7,824 nt of DNA from Limisphaerales bacterium (GTDB taxonomy: Bacteria; Verrucomicrobiota; Verrucomicrobiia; Limisphaerales; UBA8199): assembly GCA_025356925.1 (NCBI GenBank), contig JANXQE010000713.1, positions 1 to 7,824 on the forward strand, written 5' to 3'. Positions 1 through 6,900 of the stretch are shown here, piece after piece. Within the stretch, counting starts at the first letter, position 1, and every line of letters starts with the position of its first letter. The notes under the pieces are model-generated. The model saw nothing but the letters and a program-made list of their open reading frames with translations, did no database searches and was not told the DNA's origin. Position numbers and translations under genes: made by a program.

Positions 1-756
1 GGCGCCACTCGGCTCAGCGACTTGCAGGCCTTGCTCTATGCTCAGAACAAGTGGTCGCTGTTGCTCATTTTTCAGGCGATGGATGCCGCGGGGAAGGATG
101 GCACCATCAAACACGTGATGTCCGGAGTGAACCCGCAGGGCTGCCAGGTCTTCTCGTTCAAGGTTCCATCGGAGGAAGATCTCAATCACGATTTCCTCTG
201 GCGTTCTACTAAATGCCTGCCCGAGCGCGGCCGGATCGGCATTTTCAATCGTTCCTACTACGAAGAAGTGCTGGTGGTGCGAGTCCACCCGGAGCTGCTG
301 GGGCATCAGAAGCTGCCTCCACAATTGGTGACCGACGACATCTGGTCGCAGCGTTTCGAAGATATCACCGCTTTCGAACACTATCTCGGCCACAACGGCG
401 TCGTGATCCGAAAGTTCTTCCTCCACTTATCAAAGAAGGAACAAAAGCAAAGGCTGCTGAGCCGACTGGAGGAGCCCGACAAAAACTGGAAGTTTTCGAA
501 GGCTGATTTGAGCGAACGGAAACATTGGAAAGACTATATGGGGGCCTACGAAGCAATGATCAAGCACACGGCCACCGAGCAGGCCCCCTGGCACGTCATT
601 CCGGCGGACCACAAGTGGTTTACTCGTTTGGCCGTGGCGGAGGTGGTCGTGGATGCGCTGGAATCGCTTCACCTGGCCTATCCCGAAGTCGACCGAGCCA
701 AACGCAAGGAACTAGCGGCCGTTCGCAAGGGCCTTCTGGCCAATAAGAGCGACTAG
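1..756 (+). CDS. ppk2: Polyphosphate kinase 2 family protein (polyP:AMP/ADP phosphotransferase type), 5' end missing
   Basis: PPK2 enzymes move phosphate from inorganic polyphosphate to nucleoside mono- or diphosphates in the cytoplasm. Class III members can take AMP through ADP to ATP. The frame is open from base 1, giving 251 visible residues to TAG at 754-756. Only a TTG at 22 could start it inside the window, and the family pattern (LQ.LLYAQ.KWSLL) already begins before it, so the true start, perhaps 30-50 residues earlier, lies outside. Seen: a Walker A-like loop MDAAGKDGTI (about residues 27-36), then SGVNPQGCQVFSFK, DFLWR, GRIGIFNRSYYEEVLVVRVH (Walker B region), KFFLHLSKKEQ, and a lid-like WKFSKADLSERKHWKDY followed by APWHVIPADHKWF. 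This motif order is characteristic of PPK2. The first Gly of the usual LQGMDAAGKDG is Ala here, as I recall for class III proteins. The class assignment is from memory of motifs; the family assignment is firm. Confidence 0.95.
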   Translation, partial: GATRLSDLQALLYAQNKWSLLLIFQAMDAAGKDGTIKHVMSGVNPQGCQVFSFKVPSEEDLNHDFLWRSTKCLPERGRIGIFNRSYYEEVLVVRVHPELLGHQKLPPQLVTDDIWSQRFEDITAFEHYLGHNGVVIRKFFLHLSKKEQKQRLLSRLEEPDKNWKFSKADLSERKHWKDYMGAYEAMIKHTATEQAPWHVIPADHKWFTRLAVAEVVVDALESLHLAYPEVDRAKRKELAAVRKGLLANKSD

Positions 757-778
757 CGAATTGCCTGCGCCTCTTATT
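742..778. terminator. Possible bidirectional terminator between convergent genes
   Basis: AATAAGAG (742-749) and CTCTTATT (771-778) are perfect 8-base inverted copies separated by 21 bases. They span the stop of the PPK2 gene (TAG 754-756, in the loop) and the stop of the convergent TPR gene (774-776, in the right arm). The position fits a shared terminator. However, the stem is AT-rich, the loop is long and there is no clean T tract, so this is only a candidate. Confidence 0.3.
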
Positions 779-1751
779 CCTTCTTCTCGGACGTGACCGG
801 CACCGCGTTAGAGCTGATTGCCGCTTTCTGACGCTCTTCGAGATTCCGCGCCACGCGATTCTTCAAGTCCGCGTACATGTCGTTGGTGATATTGTTCAGG
901 ATGGCACGAGCCACCCCGAAGCGATGGTCCATGATGTTGACCCGCGCAAAGTGAAGGTAAACCCCTTCCCGCTCGACCTCGTCATGCGCGAGGTTCAGCG
1001 CGTTGGTCCAGGCGGTGAGCGCTTCGTCCGCCCGGAACGGATGCACGCCGTAGTACGTCTGGGCGACATCCGAGGCCAACGGAAAATTTTGTGGGTCCAA
1101 TCGCATCGAGTTGCTATAAAGCTCGAAAGCCTTGTTGAATACCTGTTGCTCGTCGATTCCGTAAAACTCCTTGGCGTCGCTGCGAAACAGGAAAACGGTG
1201 GTGCCCAGGTTGTGGTAATAGACCGGCTCGAGCGGGTTTAGCTCGAGTGCTTTGGCGTAGTATTCGAAGGCTTTCTTGACCGGCCCGTGGTGGCCGTAAA
1301 TGTTGGCGAGATTGTTGTAGATGGCCGGATTGTTGGTATCCGCAGCCAGGGCTTTGTCCAATTGCTCCTCAGCCGCCTCTTCACTCTTGGTATCTCCCAG
1401 AAAGCTCGCATAGGCAACACGGGCGCGTGAATGGTTGGGATGCCGCGAGAGGAAATCCTGGTAGGCCTTGTCCACCGGCGCCAGGCGGTCCTGAATCCGG
1501 CGGCGCATTTCTTCCCGGGGCACCCCCGCTCCTTTGGCGGCGAAAGCGTCATTGTCGACAATCCATTTGTCCACCTCCGCCTGCGCCGCATCGTCCTGCT
1601 CCATAATCTGATCCACCTCTTTTTCGATCGGATCATTGGTGGTCGCGGCTTTTACTGAAAGGCCCGTGCTCCGGAGCCACAAGTTGCTCGTGGCCGCCGG
1701 CTGATTGGTCGCCATCAGCGCCCCTAATAACCCTATTAAAAGACTACTCAC
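774..1751 (-). CDS. TPR-repeat protein, function unknown
   Basis: This protein of 325 residues (from GTG 1751) contains tetratricopeptide repeats. These helical hairpins usually bind other proteins. The clearest repeat is residues 141-174 (NPAIYNNLANIYGHHGPVKKAFEYYAKALELNP). It is flanked by a repeat at about 107-139 and degenerate ones at about 176-220 and 221-258. The tail is charged (SEKKE). An in-frame TAA at 1761-1763 limits the start to GTG 1751 or ATG 1715. The first gives a short hydrophobic stretch (SSLLIGLLGALMA) with no basic residue before it, which is poor for a signal peptide. The second has an AGGGG-like sequence 5 bases upstream. The gene lies 26 bases downstream of the truncated purU ORF on the same strand, so co-transcription is possible. 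The N-terminus may itself have been cut by the event that truncated purU. No enzyme domain is visible, and no function can be given from TPRs alone. Confidence 0.85.
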   Translation of the reverse strand: MSSLLIGLLGALMATNQPAATSNLWLRSTGLSVKAATTNDPIEKEVDQIMEQDDAAQAEVDKWIVDNDAFAAKGAGVPREEMRRRIQDRLAPVDKAYQDFLSRHPNHSRARVAYASFLGDTKSEEAAEEQLDKALAADTNNPAIYNNLANIYGHHGPVKKAFEYYAKALELNPLEPVYYHNLGTTVFLFRSDAKEFYGIDEQQVFNKAFELYSNSMRLDPQNFPLASDVAQTYYGVHPFRADEALTAWTNALNLAHDEVEREGVYLHFARVNIMDHRFGVARAILNNITNDMYADLKNRVARNLEERQKAAISSNAVPVTSEKKE

Positions 1752-1777
1752 CTGACGAAATTATCATCGGCGGCCGT

Positions 1778-2191
1778 TCATTGCCAATGAAGATTGGCCA
1801 GCGGCGCCAGTTCGCCTCGATTTGAGAGCCCGAGCGCCGCTTCGGCTTTTTTCAGCACCCTCGGTTCCAGAGCCGCGATCACAGCTTTGAGGCAGTGCGG
1901 TTCTCTGGTGACCATGATCGCCATCCGCTGACGCCGGTCCGATTCGGTGAACCGGAGCTTGATCTCCATGCTCAGCTCGGTGGTGAGTTTCGCAAGTCCC
2001 GCAGCCACGGCGGCTTGGTTGAGCTGCCCGAGTTTCCAGGAGGCTTGCAAGGTCATGGAGAACTGGCCTCGGGTCACTTGCTCCTCCAATCCCTCGATAT
2101 TTGCCCTTTGTTCGAAGAGGAAATTCGTAAAGCGGGCAATGACACCCGTCTTATCGCGGCCGATCACTGTCAGGGTGGCAAATTTCGTCAT
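1778..2191 (-). CDS. purU: C-terminally truncated formyltetrahydrofolate deformylase (PurU-like ACT domain plus start of formyltransferase domain)
   Basis: Full-length PurU hydrolyses 10-formyl-THF to formate and THF, and is about 280-290 residues. This ORF has 137. Residues 4-80 form an ACT domain of the PurU kind (FATLTVIGRDKTGVIARFTN, then ANIEGLEEQVTRGQFSMTLQ). ACT domains bind small ligands, glycine in some PurU proteins. Residues 88-131 (RQRMAIMVTREPHCLKAV, then AEAALGLSNRGELAPLA) match the first strand and helix of the formyl-transferase domain. The protein then ends at LHWQ-TGA, before the Asn/His/Asp catalytic residues. No other frame downstream continues the family sequence, because the TPR gene follows directly. 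It should therefore have no deformylase activity. It is either a decaying remnant or a retained ACT-domain regulator. The start ATG 2189-2191 is right for the family, but no Shine-Dalgarno is evident. The PurU match is by recalled motifs, not a search. Confidence 0.75.
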   Translation of the reverse strand: MTKFATLTVIGRDKTGVIARFTNFLFEQRANIEGLEEQVTRGQFSMTLQASWKLGQLNQAAVAAGLAKLTTELSMEIKLRFTESDRRQRMAIMVTREPHCLKAVIAALEPRVLKKAEAALGLSNRGELAPLANLHWQ

Positions 2192-2270
2192 GTTGCCGAC
2201 GGATTTGACCTCGGGTGAGTTCGCCTGTCCAGCGTTATACCGTGGTCACGGGGGGGATTATGACAAGAGG

Positions 2271-2426
2271 AGGCCAGCAGGATCGGTCAAGGGCCTGCGC
2301 GCGCACGGTGGGTTCGAGGTCGATCTCGCCTGGAACAATCACCGACTGACCGCAGCCACGGTCCGCAGCCTGAACGGTAATGCCTGCCGGGTCCGTTACG
2401 GCGCTAGAGTTGTCGATCTCAAATTC
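2271..2426 (+). pseudogene. Remnant of the C-terminal end of a GH95 alpha-L-fucosidase
   Basis: In plus frame 3, bases 2280-2426 translate to GSVKGLRAHGGFEVDLAWNN, followed by HRLTAATVRSLNGNACRVRY and GARVVDLKF. This closely resembles the C-terminal beta domain of GH95 fucosidases as I remember it (GSVKGLRARGGFEVD.AW, then RS..G..C.VRYG). No catalytic (alpha/alpha)6 barrel precedes it. The frame upstream runs through the antisense of the purU remnant and has no credible start. The frame stays open past the similarity to TGA at 2487-2489, inside the convergent rhomboid gene. About 50 recognisable residues of a roughly 750-residue enzyme remain, so this is a gene fossil and not a functional CDS. 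Its well-kept codons suggest a recent event, or an assembly join. Confidence 0.6.
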
Positions 2427-2442
2427 TGCCTGAGCGTGACGG

Positions 2443-3336
2443 TCAATGCGGGCGCAGACTGGAAAGGTAACCCCAGGCAATTCCCATGACCAGGCCGACG
2501 ACATGTGCGGTGTTGGCGACCGGGCCGAGAAAGCCGGTGTAACAGAGAACCAACCAGATAAGCATCATATTCACGGTCGTGGGATGCAGGAAAAAGCCGG
2601 AGCCAGGATCGAACTTGCCGCGGATCCAGATGTAGCCGAGCAAGCCGTACACCACCCCGGACATGCCACCGAAGATGGGCCCGCTGGCAAAGTACTGACC
2701 GAAATCAGAGCAGGCGGCGATGACGAGCACCAGGAGCGCCAGTTGCCGGCTGCCTTGCCTGCTCTCGATCATACTGCCGAGGTCGCGGAGCCAGAGCATG
2801 TTGAAGAGGATGTGAAGGAAACCCAGGTGGATAAACGCTGGCGTGAACAGGCGCCAAATCTGGCCGCGCCGAACCTCGGGCAGCATCAAGCTAAAGTCCC
2901 GGTGGCTGGCGGCATGCTCGGAGATGAACAAGCCTCTGATTGCCTCGAGGTCAGTGGCAAACTTCGAGAACAGAAAGACCCCGACGCAAAGGGCGATCAG
3001 CGCAAACGTTAGAGGCCCGAATCCGTAAGCGCTTAGCGGCCGGAACAGCTGCTGCCTGCTGCGCACTTTTTTACGGTAAGCTTCGTCCTCCTTTGCTTCC
3101 TGCACGCGCAGTTGCGCCGCACTCTTGCCCTGAGTCTGGTAGCGAGGGTCCTGGGGGTGCTCGCGAAAGTTGGTAAGCAGTTGGGCCGCGGGGTCGAGCT
3201 TGTCTTCGTCGCGAATCCAGACAGCCCAGCCGTCCTCTTTCTGAAATTCGACCTGGTTTTCGATCCCTTGGACGTAGAGGTAATCGGCGAAAGTACGAGC
3301 ATGCAATTCATTCTCCAGGTAGCCGATCAAGCGCAT
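2443..3336 (-). CDS. glpG: GlpG-type rhomboid intramembrane serine protease
   Basis: Rhomboids cut transmembrane segments inside the inner membrane with a Ser-His dyad. The 297-residue protein has two parts. Residues 1-67 match the cytoplasmic N-terminal domain of GlpG (family membership and register suggested by WAVWIRDED and NFREHPQDPRY). A charged linker covers 68-105, and a six-helix rhomboid core begins near 106. Seen in the core: GQIWRLFTPAFIH and HILFNML (158-181; H175 and N179 of the oxyanion/HxxxN motif), GGMSGVVYGLLGY (223-235; nucleophile S226), and NTAHVVGLVMG (275-285; catalytic H278). All key residues are present, so it is probably active. The frame is open up to 3477, but the GlpG-like domain begins exactly at ATG 3334-3336 (MRLIGYLENELHARTFADYL), which is the start chosen. 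No strong Shine-Dalgarno is seen. It converges with the GH95 remnant and is divergent from the secreted subtilase. Confidence 0.93.
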   Translation of the reverse strand: MRLIGYLENELHARTFADYLYVQGIENQVEFQKEDGWAVWIRDEDKLDPAAQLLTNFREHPQDPRYQTQGKSAAQLRVQEAKEDEAYRKKVRSRQQLFRPLSAYGFGPLTFALIALCVGVFLFSKFATDLEAIRGLFISEHAASHRDFSLMLPEVRRGQIWRLFTPAFIHLGFLHILFNMLWLRDLGSMIESRQGSRQLALLVLVIAACSDFGQYFASGPIFGGMSGVVYGLLGYIWIRGKFDPGSGFFLHPTTVNMMLIWLVLCYTGFLGPVANTAHVVGLVMGIAWGYLSSLRPH

Positions 3337-3640
3337 AGCGGAAAAGAATAAGGCTTCCCAAGCGGAATGGCTATGCCGCAATTGTCGTCGATCGGTTCGG
3401 CAAAAAGCGTCCCTGAGGTCAGCACGTGCAGGCAATTGTTGCTCACCGATTCCGACCCCGCACAGTGGATACGCCACTTACCCCTTCGGCAGCGCAGTGT
3501 CCAATTCTGATCCAATCGTGGTTACCCGCCCCCCGACCTCCCGAGCGCCCAAGGGTTTATGAGCTTCGCGCCTTGGCCTTGGCGTACCAAAAGGAGCGAG
3601 CTTTCTATCGGCAAGCTGTAAAATAAAATCCGGCGGCTGA
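3337..3640. other. Non-coding stretch upstream of the rhomboid gene
   Basis: This should contain the rhomboid promoter on the minus strand, but I see no convincing -35/-10 pair. Short open frames cross it on both strands. The plus-strand one ending at 3626 finishes with ELRALALAYQKERAFYRQAV. None has a start with a ribosome site or a recognisable domain. No tRNA-like sequence was found. Confidence 0.5.
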
Positions 3641-3657
3641 TTGGCATATCTTTTGCA
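3641..3657 (+). promoter_or_regulatory. Sigma-54 (RpoN) promoter, -24/-12 type
   Basis: TTGGCATATCTTTTGCA fits every position of the degenerate consensus TGGCAYRNNNNTTGCW. The invariant GG and GC are separated by the required 10 bases. Transcription would start about 12 bases after the GC, near 3667, reading toward the subtilase gene and leaving a leader of about 255 bases. Sigma-54 promoters need an enhancer-binding activator. In several exopolysaccharide/PEP-CTERM bacteria such promoters precede secreted-protein genes (the PrsK/PrsR system), which fits the downstream gene but is not shown here. Confidence 0.6.
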
Positions 3658-3676
3658 GTCACTCCGAAGGAGCTCG

Positions 3677-3733
3677 ATGGGTGATGGGTCACAGAAAGAG
3701 CTCTCCAGAATTGATAGCGTTACAGAATCGTGA
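3677..3733 (+). CDS. Possible 18-residue leader peptide
   Basis: ATG 3677 follows AAGGAG (3667-3672) with a 4-base spacer and opens an 18-codon frame (MGDGSQKELSRIDSVTES) ending at TGA 3731-3733. This is the best Shine-Dalgarno in the window. Its 3' end overlaps the left arm of the stem-loop at 3711-3762, an arrangement seen in leader-peptide control. Against it: a transcript from the sigma-54 site would begin right at the ribosome site, the peptide resembles nothing I know, and frames this short arise by chance. Confidence 0.2.
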   Translation: MGDGSQKELSRIDSVTES

Positions 3734-3762
3734 AGATTTTCGCAACGGCTCTGTGCTATCAA
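3711..3762 (+). repeat. Stem-loop in the leader of the subtilase gene
   Basis: TTGATAGC (3711-3718) pairs with GCTATCAA (3755-3762). After a 3-base bulge, ACAGA (3722-3726) pairs with TCTGT (3750-3754), giving 13 base pairs around a 23-base loop. A second small inverted repeat follows (AGGAA 3765-3769 with TTCCT 3771-3775, or AGGAAA with TTTCCT 3785-3790). No T tract follows, so it is not an obvious terminator. It could be a structured 5' UTR or part of a small RNA. Confidence 0.35.
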
Positions 3763-3869
3763 CTAGGAAATTCCTGGTGCGGATTTTCCTGCTTGCAAAG
3801 ATCAAACGCAAAGCCATAGTCGGACCTTGACTTGGAAAGTGGGTGTCGGGTACGGGAGCCCCGATTCTT

Positions 3870-3961
3870 AGCAACTCGGAGATCCGCACAGACCGGTGAT
3901 CGGTTAGTAATTTACACCTATAATGAACAGTCCCAACCAAACCCGAGTTGCTTTACGGATC
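3870..3961 (+). repeat. Interleaved inverted repeats around the subtilase start codon
   Basis: AGCAACTCGG (3870-3879) is the exact reverse complement of CCGAGTTGCT (3943-3952). Just inside and outside those arms, GATCCG (3881-3886) is complementary to CGGATC (3956-3961). The arm order A-B-A'-B' is that of a pseudoknot, or of two competing pairings. The enclosed bases include the ATG at 3923, and the right arms fall in codons 7-13. Such folding could control translation. A single 10-base match at this range may also be chance. Confidence 0.3.
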
Positions 3962-6900
3962 AAGCCTTGGCTTCTGCAAGCGTCGGTGCTTTGTTCTCTA
4001 AGCCTCAGTCTTTGTCTGAAGGGCCAAATCCTCGGCCAGACACCCGCTGCCGCCAAGCTGGATCTTGAACCGCGCGCGCGCGAGCAGATTGGTCTTTTGC
4101 ACCAGGAGAAGTTATCCCGTACGCCGGCCCAAAGGAAAATCGGCTCCCAGTTGCTGTACCTGCTCCGCCAAAAGCGGCAGGGCACTGTCGCCGTTGGCGT
4201 AAGCTCTTTGAAGCCCAGTCTCCGCGTTGAAACAGACGGCCGTGTCTTGGTAGATCTGCGCGCGACGGTTTCTCCGGGATTAATCCAATTCATCAGGGTA
4301 AATGGAGGGTTAGTGGTTAACACCTTTGGACCCGCTGGCGCGATTCGGGCACTCGTTCCGGCTGAATTATCAGAGAAGTTAGCTCAGCGAGACGATGTGC
4401 GCTCAATTCGACCCGCCGCCCGGGCAACGACCAGCACGGCGATCGCTTACGAAGGTGGAGATATTGCCCATCGCGCGGCTGAAGCTCGCCCGTTTTTTGC
4501 CACGGATGGGACTGGAGTAAGGATCGGTGTTTTATCCGACAGCATCCGCGGCCTGACGAATTCGCAAGCCCTCGGCACATTGCCGAATGTGACTGTCCTG
4601 CCTGGGCAGGACGGGCTCACGAGCACGGACACTGGCGAGGGTACCGCCATGCTCGAGATCGTCCACGCGCTGGCTCCAGGCTCCCCGCTCTATTTCGCGA
4701 CCGCCTTTAGCAGCGAGGCGAGCTTTGCTCAAAATATCAGGAGCCTGCAATCTTCCGGATGCAAAATTATCATCGACGACGTCACGTATTTCGACGAATC
4801 GCCCTTCCAGGACGGTCCAGTTGCGCAGGCGGTAAATGATGTGTCCGCCGCGGGTGCGCTGTATTTCTCGGCGGCCGGTAACAGCGGCGGAATCGATCGG
4901 GCCAACTCGGGAACCTGGGAGGGCGATTTCAAGGATGCCGGCCTCACGACCATAGGGCAGGGAGGTCATCTCCACGATTTTGGCGGCGTAACTTACAACA
5001 CGGTGCTGCCTGGGATCGGATTTGAGCGGCTGGATTTAACCTGGAGCGATCCGCTGGGCCACTCGACCAATGACTACGATGTTTACGTGTTAGACACCTC
5101 AGGTAATGTGGTTAGCAGTTCCACGGACAACCAGAGCGGGAGCAGCGATCCATACGAGTCGATTGACTCTTTGAGCCTCGGGCAGCGAATCGTGATCGTC
5201 CTGTTTGGAGATTCGGGAACAAACCGTTTTCTCCATCTCAGCACGGGCCGCGGCCATCTGGCTTTTTCCACTTCAGGCGCAACCACCGGCCATAATGCTT
5301 CTGGAGCGAGCAACGCTTTTTGTGTCGCGGCGACGCGGGTGGGTTCGCCGCCCGCGCCCTTCATTGGGGGAGTGGCTAATCCGGTCGAGGCGTTTAGCTC
5401 GGATGGGCCGCGCCACGTTTATTACAATCCGGATGGCAGCGCCATCACGCCGGCTGATCTGTCTTCCACCGGCGGCCGGATTCTCCAGAAGCCCGATATC
5501 ACCGCGGCCGATGGGGTCAATACCACCGTCTCCGGATTCTCTCCTTTTTTGGGAACTTCCGCGGCTGCGCCGCATGCGGGTGCCATTGCTGCGTTGCTCT
5601 GGTCGTACAATCCCTTTCTGACACCTACTGATATTCGTTCCCTTTTGACCAGCACTGCCCTCACCATCGGAAATCCCGGGTTTGACCGGAATTCAGGGGC
5701 TGGAATCGTGATGGCTTACCCGTCGTTGGCCGCCGCTCCCGAGGCATTCTTCCAGAACGTTCAACTCCAGGACGGCAACCACAACGGCAAACTGGACCCG
5801 AACGAGTGCTCAGATATTCTCATTACTCTAAAAAACCCAACGGGCCAGGCGCTCACCGGGATAACGGGAGTTTTGACCAGTTCTACTCCGCAGGTGTTTA
5901 TCGATCCGACACCCCGTGTGTTTCCGGACCTGTCGCCGAGGCAGAGCGCAGGTTCGGCGCTCCCATTTCACATCAGCACCAGCCCCGGCTATGTATGCGG
6001 GTCCAATGCGGTCTTTGTGCTTGAACTGAACACCTCGATTGGCGGCTTTGCGCAGCCCTTTGCACTCGGATCCTTGACCGCGGGTTTCGGCAACACCAAC
6101 ACGCTGGTATCAACGAATGTTCCGATCGACATTCCCGACCTGACTAACATCGAGTCGGAAATTCAGGTGTCAGGCGTGGTCCTTCCGCTCGCTAAAGTCC
6201 GGGTCGCCGTTTATATCACACATACCTATGACCAGGACCTGCGGATTTCACTGGTGGGGCCCGATGACACCGAAGTCCTGCTGAGCGCGAATAATGGTCA
6301 AAGCGGACAGAATTACGGGGCTGGCTGCGATCAGATGACTCATTTTTCCGACGATGCGACAAACAGCATCGCTGCAGCGGAAGCGCCCTTTGTCGGAGTG
6401 TTCACCTCGGAACAACCACTCTCAACCTTCACGGGGAAAAGTGGCGCCGCCGTCAATGGGCTGTGGAGACTGCGTGTCGCGGACCAGGCTCCACAGGACA
6501 CTGGAACCCTCCAATGCTGGTCGCTCGAACTCACTCCGATCGGTTGTCTGGACGGGGGCGGCCAGTGTTTGAGTCCGCCTCAATTCGCGCAGGATCTTTC
6601 GGACCAGGTGACGACGAACGGCGCTACGGTTGAGCTCGCGGTCGTGGCGAATGGCACCGGGCCGCTCTCCTACCAATGGTATTTCAACCAGAACAACGCG
6701 CTGCTCCACGAAACAAACGCCACTTTGCTTTTGACGAGCGTCACTCCGGATCAAGCGGGCATTTACCAGGTAGTCGTCACGAACATCTACGGCACTAGCA
6801 CCAGCGCACCGGCTAACCTGACTGTCGTGGTTCCGGCGACCATCGTGACTGGCCCCGCCAACCAAGCTGCCAATAATGGTGATACCGTCACCTGGAGCGT

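Noticed and set aside
1947..2489. 180-codon plus-strand open frame as one gene
   Set aside because: Its first 80 codons are antisense to the purU ORF and resemble nothing. Only the part from about 2271 is meaningful, as the GH95 remnant.
2446..3012. 188-codon plus-strand open frame
   Set aside because: It is antisense to the well-supported rhomboid gene. Its composition (many D, E, A and H) is typical of a shadow frame.
3337..3477. Longer rhomboid start at 3477
   Set aside because: The extra 47 residues do not resemble any rhomboid N-terminus, whereas the GlpG-like domain begins exactly at the ATG at 3336.
3478..3762. 94-codon minus-strand open frame in the long intergenic region
   Set aside because: There is no family resemblance and no ribosome site, and it runs across the sigma-54 site and the stem-loop.
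3337..3922. tRNA, CRISPR or insertion sequence in the long gap
   Set aside because: There is no T-loop-like sequence, no regularly spaced direct repeats, and no transposase or terminal inverted repeats.
3919..3924. TATAAT as a -10 box
   Set aside because: It overlaps the ATG of the subtilase gene, so transcription would begin inside the coding region. No matching -35 lies 17 bases upstream.
4532..4975. 147-codon minus-strand open frame
   Set aside because: It lies opposite the conserved subtilase core, has no recognisable motif, and is explained by the codon bias of the sense gene.
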